Below are positions 55,432 through 63,652 of a stretch of 64,000 bases of DNA, piece after piece. Source of the DNA: Ralstonia sp. SET104 (GTDB lineage: Bacteria; Pseudomonadota; Gammaproteobacteria; Burkholderiales; Burkholderiaceae); the NCBI RefSeq assembly GCF_003851545.1, contig NZ_BHVX01000010.1, positions 101,008 through 165,007 on the forward strand, in the 5' to 3' direction. A program made the translations under genes and the position numbers. The notes under the pieces are model-generated. The model was not told the DNA's origin and searched no databases. It saw only the letters and a list, made by a program, of their open reading frames with translations. How positions within the stretch are numbered: position 1 is the stretch's first letter; every line of letters starts with the position of its first letter.

Positions 55432-55822
55432 CGATTCGCCGACCCGACTCACACGTTACGTTACCAATGGAGGTTAGCCATGTATCGGGATTTCGTCATT
55501 GCCGCCGTCGTTGCCGCGGCACCGTTGTTCGCCTTCGCGGCTCCCATCGACATGCGCGATGTCGTGAAAACCTATGAGCTCAAGGACGGCTCGACCGTGT
55601 ATGTATTCAGGGACGGAAAAATGGGCGTCGAGAGCAAATTTGGCCTGGCGGTCGGCGGGGTAAAGGAAGGGCAAGTGATGGAAGCCAAGGACGGCACCAC
55701 GATCGTCATGAAAGGCAACGAGGTCGCCCGCATGGACGCGCTGCTCAAGCAGAGACGTTATGGGTATTGAGATTAGGCCTCGCGGGGCGCAACAGGAGGA
55801 GTGCCGTGGACGACGTCATGCG
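55432..55822 (+). repeat. Segmental duplication unit B (copK2, patatin 5' scrap)
   Basis: Short leader, copK2, then the patatin-type start GTGGACGAC at 55806, after which sequence jumps into an IS110 transposase fragment. Unit B lacks the long leader found in A and C. Confidence 0.75.
55480..55770 (+). CDS. copK: CopK-like periplasmic copper protein, copy 2
   Basis: A 96-residue CopK paralogue, signal ending FAFA, mature APIDMRDVVKTYELKDG, GKMGVESKFG, VMEAKDGTTIVMKGNEVARMD. An inserted Gly (GGVKEG) in the metal loop distinguishes it from copies 1 and 3. The M44 and M54 equivalents are kept; M28 and M38 equivalents are Val. An additional Met near the C-terminus (ARMDALL) is shared with copy 3. 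Confidence 0.86.
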   Translation: MYRDFVIAAVVAAAPLFAFAAPIDMRDVVKTYELKDGSTVYVFRDGKMGVESKFGLAVGGVKEGQVMEAKDGTTIVMKGNEVARMDALLKQRRYGY

Positions 55823-55921
55823 CTGTGTAAGAAAATTGCCGCCGTCCATGGCGTCGGCCCCATCACCGCCACGGCCATTGTCGGCGCGATCGGCGACGCA
55901 AAGCAATTCCGGAACCAGCAC
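55823..55921 (+). pseudogene. IS110/IS1111-family transposase fragment
   Basis: A 33-codon piece, LCKKIAAVHGVGPITATAIV then GAIGDAKQFRNQ, is the helix-hairpin-helix-like C-terminal region of IS110 transposases. Frames before and after are unrelated, so this is a scar. Confidence 0.72.
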
Positions 55922-56218
55922 CCTAAAACCTGGTTTTTGTGCCGGCGGCCGCTTTCGGGCACGCCGTGATTTTGCCAAGGACAGGGCATGCGACCACGGA
56001 GACGCTGCAAGGCACCCCCTGGAAAGAGTTCATCGCATCGCTGTAGCCGATATGCAGCGCGCGTGCGACGGTTTGCTCCCGCGCCGACGCGGCGCTCTGG
56101 CTGGCCGCCATCGCGAGCCGGTCAGCGCGAGCACGCCCGCCGCGCCACTTGGTATAAATCAATCGCCCCTCCCACAGGTTTGCAACAGTGGATTTGGCCA
56201 TCCTCCGAGGATCGCTCC

Positions 56219-57448
56219 ATGTGGTATGCGCTCGTCGAACAGCAACGTCACTGGCTGCGCCTGTGCAGCGAGTCGGCACGGCAGGCGCTGAGCATGTGGC
56301 CGGCCACGACGCAGCCGCATGTGGCAGCGTCGTATTACGACGATCTGTTCGCGTCGTTGCTTCACCCTGCGGTGGCACCGCCGCCTTTCGCGCTCGGGCA
56401 GCTCGTGCTCGACGGCCGCCAACACGCGATTGCCGAAACGGTCGTGGTCGACGCACCGTTCTGTGCGCTGCGCCGCTTCTCGTGCGTCGGCCGCACGCCC
56501 GCGCCCCGCGCAATCCTGCTTTGCGTGCCACTGTCGGGCCACGCGGCCGTGATGATGCGCGAGACGGTCGCACTGTTGCTCGAGGACGGCGACGTGTACG
56601 TTACCGACTGGCTGAACGCGCGCGACGTGCCGCTCGACGCGGGCCGCTTCAGTCTCAACGACTACGTGCGGATGCTCGACGGCTTTCTCGGCACGTTGTC
56701 CGCCGACAGACGGCCGCTGCACGTCGTTGCGGTCTGTCAGGCGACGTATCCGGCGCTCGGCGCGCTCGCGCTGCGTGCGAGCAGTGGCTTCAGGCCGCCC
56801 GTTAGCGTTGCGATGATCGGCGGCCCGCTCGACGCGCGGCGCAATCCGAGCATGCTCGGCCGCGCGGCCGAATCGCGTTCGCTCGAATGGTGCCGACGCA
56901 ACCTGTTTGACATCGTGCCCGCCGGCTTCGCCGGACACGGACGCGATGTGTTTCCCGCGTATCTGCAGCTGGCGGAAATCGTTGCCGTCTATCCGTTTCG
57001 CTATTTGTCGCTCATCGACAGCTACGCGGACGCGACGTCGCACGACGACCCCGACGCGCTCGCCGACGCACAGTGCGCGCTGCGTGATTACATGGCACTG
57101 CTCGACATGCCCGCCGAATATTTTCTCGACATCGTTGATCAGGTATTCCAGCGGGCCTGTCTCGCGAACTGCACGTGGCGTGTCGACGGCGAAGCGGTGC
57201 GGCCCGACGCGTTGCGCGACACCGTGCTTATCACCATCGAGGGGCGTCTCGACCCGATCACGGGCGCCGGGCAGACACATGCCGCGCACGGGCTGTGCGC
57301 AGGGATCGACGACGCGAGGCGGTATCATCTGGATGTCGAGGCGTGCGACCACTACGGGCTTTTTACCGGACCTCACTGGCGCACCGTCGTGCATCCGGCG
57401 CTGCAGGCCGCCTTCAGCGCCGGCGAGCGCGGCGCGCATCTGTCATAG
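56219..57448 (+). CDS. phaZ: Intracellular polyhydroxyalkanoate (PHB) depolymerase
   Basis: A 409-residue protein of the intracellular PhaZ family that mobilises PHB granules. Features: CVPLSGHAAVMMRETVALLL, GDVYVTDWLNARDVPLDAG, the nucleophile-Cys box VAVCQATYPALGALAL, the acidic ITIEGRLDPITGAGQT and the His motif ACDHYGLFTG. N-terminal hydrophilic start YALVEQQRHW. The gene is complete but stands between IS110 and IS701 fragments in the middle of the copK repeats, so it was likely carried in. The preceding 290 bases hold no gene. Confidence 0.87.
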   Translation: MWYALVEQQRHWLRLCSESARQALSMWPATTQPHVAASYYDDLFASLLHPAVAPPPFALGQLVLDGRQHAIAETVVVDAPFCALRRFSCVGRTPAPRAILLCVPLSGHAAVMMRETVALLLEDGDVYVTDWLNARDVPLDAGRFSLNDYVRMLDGFLGTLSADRRPLHVVAVCQATYPALGALALRASSGFRPPVSVAMIGGPLDARRNPSMLGRAAESRSLEWCRRNLFDIVPAGFAGHGRDVFPAYLQLAEIVAVYPFRYLSLIDSYADATSHDDPDALADAQCALRDYMALLDMPAEYFLDIVDQVFQRACLANCTWRVDGEAVRPDALRDTVLITIEGRLDPITGAGQTHAAHGLCAGIDDARRYHLDVEACDHYGLFTGPHWRTVVHPALQAAFSAGERGAHLS

Positions 57449-57466
57449 GTAGGACACTAGACAGAG

Positions 57467-57860
57467 GTGGCGCCGCCGGCGCACGGTGGGCACGTCATGC
57501 TGATGCCCGAGGACACGCCACTCGACGAGTTGGTTCGCACCGCCCATCGGCGCTGGCGCATCGAGCGTGACCACCAGGATCTGCAGCAAGACTGTGGCCT
57601 GGACCATTACGAAGGACGTGGCTGGCGAGGATTCCATCACCACGCCAGCCTGAGCATTGCCGCCTACGGCTTGCTGATGGCTGAGCGCCTGCTCGCCGAG
57701 CACGCCGGCGACAGTAAAAAAAACTTCATCGCACAAGTGCCTGGCGTTCCCCGGGATTACATCCCGCGCGACAGCCCTGCGCGCGCGCAGCGCCATGTTC
57801 CGACCTCGATCACGAGCCTGCGCCATAACCTGAGCTACCGCCGATGCCCCGCACAAGTGC
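57467..57860 (+). pseudogene. IS701/IS4-type transposase C-terminal fragment
   Basis: EDTPLDELVRTAHRRWRIER, QQDCGLDHYEGRGWRGFHHH and LSIAAYGLLMAERLL are the C-terminal YREK-type region of IS701-like DDE transposases. The N-terminal two thirds are missing and the right end has fused to the leader of duplication unit C. Confidence 0.8.
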
Positions 57861-58425
57861 CGCCGTTCAATCGAGGAGGGAAACCTTTTGAGTCCCGCGA
57901 GCGAATCTTTTGGTAAGGAGAGGTTCGAATGCCCGTCCGTTTGCTGACAGCACGCAGTCTGGAAAGCAAGCAGCTGTGCCTGCGCAGACGTGCCTCAGGC
58001 AAGGCGCCTACGCGAAGCGGTAGCCCGATTCGCCGTCCCGTCTCACACGTTATGTTACGAATGGAGGCTAGCCATGTATCGGGATTTCGTCATTGCCGCC
58101 GTCGTTGCCGTGGCACCGTTGTTCGCTTTCGCGGCTGACATTGACATGCGCGATGTCGTGAAAACCTATGAGCTCAAGGACGGCTCGACCGTGTATGTCT
58201 TCAGAGATGGGAAAATGGGCGTCGAGAGCAAATTCGGGCGTGCGGTCCGGGTAAAAGAAGGGCAGGTGCTGGAAACCAAGGACGGCACCACGATCGTCAT
58301 GAAAGGCAACGCGGTCGCCCGCATGGACGCGCTGCTAAAGGAAAGCCTCTACGGCTACGGTGGGCGTTGATCAGGCCTGGCCGCGTCGGGCGCAACAGGA
58401 GACGTGCCGTGGACGACATCAACGT
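57842..58425 (+). repeat. Segmental duplication unit C (leader, copK3, intact patatin start)
   Basis: The same leader and gene as unit A; here the patatin gene continues intact past the repeat end, so this is the ancestral copy of the three. Confidence 0.78.
58074..58370 (+). CDS. copK: CopK-like periplasmic copper protein, copy 3
   Basis: A 98-residue CopK paralogue; signal YRDFVIAAVVAVAPLFAFA, mature ADIDMRDVVKTYELKDG, GKMGVESKFG, VLETKDGTTIVMKGNAVARMD. In this copy the M44 equivalent has changed to Leu as well, leaving only the M54 equivalent of the four Cu(I)-binding Met known in CopK, although Met at DMRD, KMG and RMD might substitute. It precedes the patatin gene by 38 bases. Confidence 0.86.
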   Translation: MYRDFVIAAVVAVAPLFAFAADIDMRDVVKTYELKDGSTVYVFRDGKMGVESKFGRAVRVKEGQVLETKDGTTIVMKGNAVARMDALLKESLYGYGGR

Positions 58426-59569
58426 ATCAGCCTCCACCAGCGGGGGCGGTACAAATCCTCGCGAGGACTTGGCACTGCCTGGACAAGTGGTGCTGGTCCT
58501 GCAGGGAGGCGGCGCACTGGGAAGCTACCAGGCGGGCGTCTATCAGGCGCTTCACGAAGCCGGCATCGAACCGGACTGGGTCATCGGCACGTCGATCGGC
58601 GCCATCAACGGGGCGATCATCGCCGGCAACCCGCCGGCCGAACGGCTGGACCGTTTGCACCGCTTCTGGGATAGCGTGACGTGCGGCGTCTCGTCCCCGC
58701 TGGCCAGCACCTCCGCAGCGGCCGAGAGCGCCCTTTGCAAGTTAAGCGCGGTCCTCAACGGACTTCCTGGATTTTTCCGGCCCCAGCCCCGTGCATGGCT
58801 CAGCCCACAATTGCAACTCGGCCCCGACGCGGCCGCGTATTACTCTACGGCGCCGCTGCGCGAGTCGCTCGCCACGCTGGTGGACTTCGATTATTTGCGT
58901 GAACGCCATGTGCGGCTGACCGTGGGCACGGTGAATGTGCGCACCGGCAACCAACACTATTTCACGAACCGCGATACCACGCTGACGCTGGAACACGTGA
59001 TGGCCTCCGCCGCGCTTCCGCCGGCATTTCCTGCCGTGCGCATTAACGGGGAAAGCTACTGGGACGGCGGCATCCATTCCAATACGCCGCTCGAGGCAGT
59101 GCTTGATGACAATCCCCGACGCAGCTCGGTCATCTTTGCGGTGCAATTATGGTCGCCGCAAGGCACCGAACCGGAAACCATCTGGGAGGTGATCGGCCGC
59201 CAAAAGGACATTCAGTACGCAAGCAAGGCCGAAACCCAACTGGCACGCCAGCGCCAGATTCATCGCTTGCGGCACGTCATCCGCGAACTCGCCCAATACA
59301 TTGCGCCGGCCGAGATTGATTCGCCGGCGGTCAAGGCGCTGTTGCAATGGGGATGCGGGACCACGATACAGGTCATCCAGCTGCAGGCACCGCATTTGGA
59401 CAACGACGATCACGCCAAGGATATCGATTTCAGCGCCGCGCAGTTACTGGCACGTTGGGAAGCCGGTTATCGTGCCACTAGGCGAACGATCGAGCTCGCC
59501 CCTTGGCGAGACAAACTGGATCCTGTGGAAGGGATTGGGGTGCATGCTGTCACGATGTCGCCCGCCTGA
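58409..59569 (+). CDS. Patatin-like phospholipase
   Basis: A 386-residue patatin-domain lipid acyl hydrolase. The oxyanion motif LQGGGALGSYQAGVYQAL, the Ser motif GTSIGAINGAI and the DGG motif YWDGGIHSNTP are all intact, giving the Ser-Asp dyad. GTG start with CAGGAG upstream; an upstream in-frame ATG at 58367 overlaps copK3 and is not favoured, because duplicate units A and B also end with this GTG. It likely acts on membrane lipids in the cytoplasm; the link with CopK is only by operon. Confidence 0.88.
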   Translation: MDDINVSASTSGGGTNPREDLALPGQVVLVLQGGGALGSYQAGVYQALHEAGIEPDWVIGTSIGAINGAIIAGNPPAERLDRLHRFWDSVTCGVSSPLASTSAAAESALCKLSAVLNGLPGFFRPQPRAWLSPQLQLGPDAAAYYSTAPLRESLATLVDFDYLRERHVRLTVGTVNVRTGNQHYFTNRDTTLTLEHVMASAALPPAFPAVRINGESYWDGGIHSNTPLEAVLDDNPRRSSVIFAVQLWSPQGTEPETIWEVIGRQKDIQYASKAETQLARQRQIHRLRHVIRELAQYIAPAEIDSPAVKALLQWGCGTTIQVIQLQAPHLDNDDHAKDIDFSAAQLLARWEAGYRATRRTIELAPWRDKLDPVEGIGVHAVTMSPA

Positions 59570-59634
59570 GCCCTGACTCGCAGATCACGAAGAGCACGGG
59601 CGCGCTCGAGGTTGAACCCGCGCGTTCGGCACCC

Positions 59635-60285
59635 TCAGCGTGGCGCTAGCCAGTCCCACAGCCGCTGACCACACACGCCACTGATACCGACCAATACCAG
59701 CGTGGCCCCGAAGTTCCATAGCAGAATCAAGGCCGTGGCATCCAGCGGGTGAAGGATGGACAGCGCTACTGCCGCCAGTGCGGCAATGGCCAAGCTGCCG
59801 CACATCGCCACAGGCGCGGGCGAGAGCCACGCCACATAACGCAGCATCATCAGCAAGGCACCTGAAAGCGGCACGCTGACCATCACCAGCGTGCCGAAGC
59901 AACGCGCCGTTTCCCCGAGCCAGATGCCGTCCGGTCCGATATTGACCCAATCGGTGAGGCACCCGTAGCCGATCGTGGTGACCCAGACCGCCAGGGCCGG
60001 CGCAGGCAGGAGCAGCCATCGGCGCGAACGCCCCGGGATGCTTGCAACGAATGTTGCTACGGCAGCCAATACACCCGTCAATGCGGCGGCCGCGACACCG
60101 ACTGAGAACACCGGCTGCCGCAGCTTGAGCGCCAAATCCGGCCGCACGCCATGCACGAGCGCGACAAGCGCCAGTACCAGCATGGCAAGCAGCAACCAGG
60201 ACGCAGCCCGCACGACGGGCGGCCGCAGCCGCCGTACCGGCCTCGCATCGGCCGCCAAGGATTCGATCAGATCTAGGGTCCGCAT
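59635..60285 (-). CDS. nrsF: NrsF-type membrane anti-sigma factor (DUF1109)
   Basis: A 216-residue protein with six membrane helices, an N-terminal cytoplasmic segment (TLDLIESLAADARPVRRL) typical of NrsF/DUF1109 anti-sigma factors, and Cys at periplasmic-side positions (GYGCLTDW, TARCFGTL, AMCGSL, GVCGQRL) that could sense copper or oxidation. Its ATG overlaps the sigma stop by one base. In Caulobacter NrsF holds SigF inactive and releases it on metal or oxidant stress. Confidence 0.88.
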   Translation of the reverse strand: MRTLDLIESLAADARPVRRLRPPVVRAASWLLLAMLVLALVALVHGVRPDLALKLRQPVFSVGVAAAALTGVLAAVATFVASIPGRSRRWLLLPAPALAVWVTTIGYGCLTDWVNIGPDGIWLGETARCFGTLVMVSVPLSGALLMMLRYVAWLSPAPVAMCGSLAIAALAAVALSILHPLDATALILLWNFGATLVLVGISGVCGQRLWDWLAPR

Positions 60286-60959
60286 TACGGCTTGCTATCT
60301 CGTGATTCCAACAGTTTGCGCAGTGTCTTCAGTGCGCGATGCGTTGCCACTTTCAACGCGGCAACGGACATCCCGCTGGCCGCGGCGGCCTCCTTCAACG
60401 ACATCTCCTCGAGTTTCAACATCCGCACTGCCTCGCGCTGTCCTTTGGGCAGGCGCGCCACCGCCTCGTGCACAACGCGCGCATCCACTGTCCTCTCTGA
60501 TAAGTTCGATTCATCGGCAAAAAAGGTTTCCAACTCGGCATCGAGTGCGGTTTCGTGCAGCCCGATGCGCCCCTGCCGGCGCAAGCAATCGATAATGCGC
60601 CGCTTCGCGATGGCAACCAGCCAAGGTCCGAACGGCCTCGCCGGATCGTAGGTGTGGCGGACCGCATGTATGGTCAGCAGCACGTCTTGCACCGTGTCTT
60701 CGACATCGCTGCGGTTGCGGAAATAACGCGCAGCGAACGCTCGCAGATAGGGGGTGATTTCTTCGAGCAGGCGCCGATAGGCTTCTCGGTTGCCGCCTTG
60801 TGCCTGGGCCATGGCGACCGACCAGTCTGTCGTACCATCAGCCCGCGATGTCGCTGCATCGGACGAATGGCCGTCAGGCCCAGCCGCGCCGTGAGCCTCG
60901 TTCATGTCACGCATGGCACTGTCTCGCGGGTAGAGGAGCATGCTTGCATTCTGTGTCAT
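60285..60959 (-). CDS. sigF: SigF/RpoQ-type ECF sigma factor
   Basis: A 224-residue ECF sigma factor with region 2 (RNRSDVEDTVQDVLLTIHAV, FGPWLVAIAKRRIIDCLRR) and region 4 (LPKGQREAVRMLKLEEMSLKE, MSVAALKVATHRALKTL). The exact start is unclear (60959 or an ATG at about 60914) because no strong ribosome site is visible. It is paired with the DUF1109 anti-sigma and divergent from the bufferin operon, the arrangement known for Caulobacter SigF-NrsF and Cupriavidus RpoQ. Confidence 0.9.
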   Translation of the reverse strand: MTQNASMLLYPRDSAMRDMNEAHGAAGPDGHSSDAATSRADGTTDWSVAMAQAQGGNREAYRRLLEEITPYLRAFAARYFRNRSDVEDTVQDVLLTIHAVRHTYDPARPFGPWLVAIAKRRIIDCLRRQGRIGLHETALDAELETFFADESNLSERTVDARVVHEAVARLPKGQREAVRMLKLEEMSLKEAAAASGMSVAALKVATHRALKTLRKLLESRDSKP

Positions 60960-60998
60960 AGCCAGCTATTTGTCGCCCAAATAGATTCCGTCGAACCG

Positions 60999-61024
60999 GT
61001 AACCTTTGGTCGGGCTTGGACGAA
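60999..61024 (+). promoter_or_regulatory. SigF/RpoQ-type promoter, copy 3 (bufferin operon)
   Basis: GTAACC (60999-61004), 16 bases, CGAA (61021-61024), 51 bases before the precursor gene. It defines the in-window reference for the other two copies. Confidence 0.85.
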
Positions 61025-61074
61025 TTTTCTTACGCGGTCACGATTCCAGACCGGAACCCTTAGGAGAACGCAAG

Positions 61075-61395
61075 ATGGACAAGCATGCATTGGCCGCCAC
61101 CACGCTGTCGGCCGCACTCGGGCTCGCCTTCGGCGCGGCAGCCTTGCCAGCTCAGGCGCAGGCCACGAAAGACATGAGCGGGATGCCGCAGATCGTCAAG
61201 GACAACATGGCCAAGATGGCGAAGAACCACCTGGAAAAATGTTATGGCATCAACGCCGTATCGAAGAACGATTGCGCGGAAGGTGCCCACTCCTGCGCCG
61301 GACAAGCGACCCAGGCGCGCGATCCGAAGTCGTTTGTGATGCTGCCTGCCGGCGACTGCAGCAAGATTCAAGGTGGCAGCGTCAAGCCGGCCTGA
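61075..61395 (+). CDS. bufA1: Bufferin-type RiPP precursor, DUF2282 (BufA1/GigP-like)
   Basis: A 106-residue exported precursor: signal peptide (AATTLSAALGLAFGAAALPA), then the DUF2282 core with four Cys: LEKCYGINAVSKNDC, then GAHSCAGQ and PAGDCSKIQGGS. In bufferins two Cys become thiooxazole-type rings made by a DUF692 enzyme and the other two form a disulfide, giving a periplasmic copper-binding peptide. TAGGAG precedes the ATG. Followed within 14 bases by the MNIO gene. Confidence 0.9.
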   Translation: MDKHALAATTLSAALGLAFGAAALPAQAQATKDMSGMPQIVKDNMAKMAKNHLEKCYGINAVSKNDCAEGAHSCAGQATQARDPKSFVMLPAGDCSKIQGGSVKPA

Positions 61396-61409
61396 GCCAG
61401 GGGCAAGCG

Positions 61410-62300
61410 ATGACTGTCGCGCGTGTTGCAACGCAACGCGAGCCCAGCCCGATTCCGGCGCGCGCCGGGGTCGGGCTGCGCTTCAAGCACCACCAGGCGG
61501 TGGTTGAGACGCGTCCGGCCGTTGCGTGGTTCGAGGTCCATACCGAGAACTACATGGGCGGGGGCGGCGCGCCCGCGTATCTGGACGCGATCCGCCAGGA
61601 CTATCCGATCTCGCTGCATGGCGTGGGCCTGTCGCTGGGCAGCGCGGACGGGCTGGACGCCGGCCACCTGGCACGCGTGCGCGAGGTCGTCCAACGGGTC
61701 GACCCCGGCCTGGTTTCCGAGCATTTGTCCTGGAGCGTGGCCGGCGGAACCTACTTCGCCGACCTGCTGCCGCTGCCGATGACGGTCGAAGCCCTGAACG
61801 TCGTCTGCCGGCATATCGATCAGTTCCAGAGCGCGCTCAAGCGGCGCATCCTGGTGGAAAACCCGTCGACTTACCTGCGTTACCCGCACTCGACGATTCC
61901 CGAATGGGAATTCCTCGCCGAAGTCGCGCGCCGCACCGGTTGCGGCATCTTGTGCGACGTCAACAATATCTTTGTCAGCGCCAGCAATCACGGCTGGGAT
62001 GCGACGACCTACCTCAACGCGTTGCCGGTGTCGGCCATCGGCGAGATCCATCTGGCCGGCCACAGCGTCAGGCAGCTCGAACAGGGGCAGATCCTGCGCA
62101 TCGACGATCACGGCTCGCGGGTCTGCCCGGCGGTGTGGGCGCTTTACGCAGAAGCGCTCAGGCGCTTTGGCCCGGTTCCCACGCTGATCGAATGGGACAC
62201 CGATGTGCCGGAACTGAACGTCCTGATGGAAGAGGCGGCAATCGCAGAGGCGGTATTGGAAATCCAGCGCAATGAAAGCTTGTGCCCCGACACTCTCTGA
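61410..62300 (+). CDS. bufB1: DUF692 multinuclear iron oxidase (MNIO), BufB/GigA-like
   Basis: A 296-residue TIM-barrel enzyme of the DUF692 family, which uses two or three iron ions to rewrite Cys in RiPP precursors. Conserved iron-ligand segments visible: GLRFKHH at the start, WFEVHTENYMG, ISLHGVGLSLGS, SEHLSWS, LVENPSTYL, LCDVNNIFVSA, IGEIHLAGH and LIEWDTDVPEL. Overlaps the partner gene by 29 nt. Confidence 0.93.
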   Translation: MTVARVATQREPSPIPARAGVGLRFKHHQAVVETRPAVAWFEVHTENYMGGGGAPAYLDAIRQDYPISLHGVGLSLGSADGLDAGHLARVREVVQRVDPGLVSEHLSWSVAGGTYFADLLPLPMTVEALNVVCRHIDQFQSALKRRILVENPSTYLRYPHSTIPEWEFLAEVARRTGCGILCDVNNIFVSASNHGWDATTYLNALPVSAIGEIHLAGHSVRQLEQGQILRIDDHGSRVCPAVWALYAEALRRFGPVPTLIEWDTDVPELNVLMEEAAIAEAVLEIQRNESLCPDTL

Positions 62301-63099
62301 GCTGCAGCGTGCGATCAGCCGGAACCTGCTGCGCAGTGCCGGCGTCGACGCGGTCAGCGACGTCCTGGATTACGTGGCTGCGGACGGGCTGGAGCCGCAC
62401 AAGCGGCTCGGCATCTACGACAACACCGCCACCAGTACGCTGGTCAAAGCGCTGCAGCTCTCCTTCCCGGCAATTCAATCGCTGGTGGGCACCGAATTCT
62501 TCGAAGGCGCGGCGCGTCTGTTCATTGAAGCCTCGCCACCACAAAGTGCTTGGCTGGATGCGTATGGCTCAGCCTTTCCCGATTTTCTGGCGCAGATGCC
62601 AGAAGCGGCCTCGCTTGCCTACCTGCCGGACACCGCAAGGCTCGAGTGGGCCGTCAACACCGTACTGCATGCGCCCGACATGCAGCCGCTCGATCTGGAA
62701 CGCTTAGCGCAACAGGCTCAAGCCAAACCGGCAGACATCGTTTTCGTGCCGCATCCGGCTGTGCGGTTGCTCCAATCCAACTTTCCTGTGGACACGATCT
62801 GGCGGGCGGTGCTGAACCGCGATGACGGTGCCCTGGGGGCTCTCGACTTGGCCGAGGGTCCGGTCTGGCTACGTGTCTTGCGAACGCCCGTCGGCGTCGA
62901 TGTCGGCCGGCTGGAGGAGCCTCAGTGGCGCTTTGCGACCGCGCTGTTCGCCGGACGCCCGTTGCACGCGGCACTTGAGGACGCCGCCTCTTCCGAAGCA
63001 CAGGCGTGGCTCGGCGGGCTGCTGGCAGATGGATGCTTTGCCGCCATTGACCTCGGCAGCCGGACTCCCGATTCGACCCTTTGGAGCTGGAACCCATGA
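62272..63099 (+). CDS. bufC1: DUF2063 partner protein (BufC/GigB-like)
   Basis: A 275-residue protein with the N-terminal DUF2063 domain (LQRAISRNLLRSAG, KRLGIYDNTATSTLVKALQL) that presents the precursor to the MNIO enzyme, and a C-terminal winged domain. Start inside the end of bufB1; stop overlaps the start of the DoxX gene (ATGA). Confidence 0.9.
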   Translation: MKACAPTLSELQRAISRNLLRSAGVDAVSDVLDYVAADGLEPHKRLGIYDNTATSTLVKALQLSFPAIQSLVGTEFFEGAARLFIEASPPQSAWLDAYGSAFPDFLAQMPEAASLAYLPDTARLEWAVNTVLHAPDMQPLDLERLAQQAQAKPADIVFVPHPAVRLLQSNFPVDTIWRAVLNRDDGALGALDLAEGPVWLRVLRTPVGVDVGRLEEPQWRFATALFAGRPLHAALEDAASSEAQAWLGGLLADGCFAAIDLGSRTPDSTLWSWNP

Positions 63100-63566
63100 C
63101 CTACCCGACACAACCCACGCTCCCATCCACCGGCTTTGCCTTGCGTGTACGACGCATAGTGGCATGGCTGGACCGAGTTCCACATACGGTCCTTGCGCTG
63201 CCCCTGCGGCTCGCTGTTGCCACGGTCTTCTGGAATTCGGCGATGACGAAACTGGCGAATTGGGAAACCTCCCTTGAACTGTTTCGCGAAGACTATCGGC
63301 TACCGTTGCTTCCGCCCGATCCGGCCGCCTACCTGGCGGCATCGATTGAGCTGACGGCACCCATTCTGCTCGTGCTGGGATTGGCGACGCGGCCGGTCGC
63401 GCTGATCCTGCTCGGCATGACAACGGTGATCGAAGTGTTCGTCTATCCGCTGGCATGGCCCACCCACATTCAGTGGGCGGCCATGCTGCTGGTGCTGCTG
63501 TGCCGCGGTGCCGGCGGCTTTTCGATCGATGCCTGGCTGCGCAAGCGCTGGTTCGGCATGCAATGA
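63096..63566 (+). CDS. DoxX-type membrane protein (BufD/GigT-like)
   Basis: A 156-residue membrane protein of four helices with the DoxX pattern (LPLRLAVATVFWNSAMTKLANW; ELTAPILLVLGLATRPVALIL). DoxX proteins regularly complete bufferin/gig operons and may supply redox equivalents for ring formation or quinone contact. Confidence 0.88.
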   Translation: MTYPTQPTLPSTGFALRVRRIVAWLDRVPHTVLALPLRLAVATVFWNSAMTKLANWETSLELFREDYRLPLLPPDPAAYLAASIELTAPILLVLGLATRPVALILLGMTTVIEVFVYPLAWPTHIQWAAMLLVLLCRGAGGFSIDAWLRKRWFGMQ

Positions 63567-63578
63567 GTCTTGAACCTC

Positions 63579-63652
63579 CGCGTTTTGGAAAACGCGAACC
63601 CGTGCAGCGGAGGTAGAGCTAACCGCAGCACCCCAATTTGCTGCTGCACGGG
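63579..63652 (+). terminator. Two hairpins after the bufferin operon
   Basis: CGCGTTTT-GG-AAAACGCG (63579-63596) and CCCGTGCAGC pairing with GCTGCACGGG (63599-63608 and 63643-63652). Either could end transcription of the operon. Confidence 0.55.
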
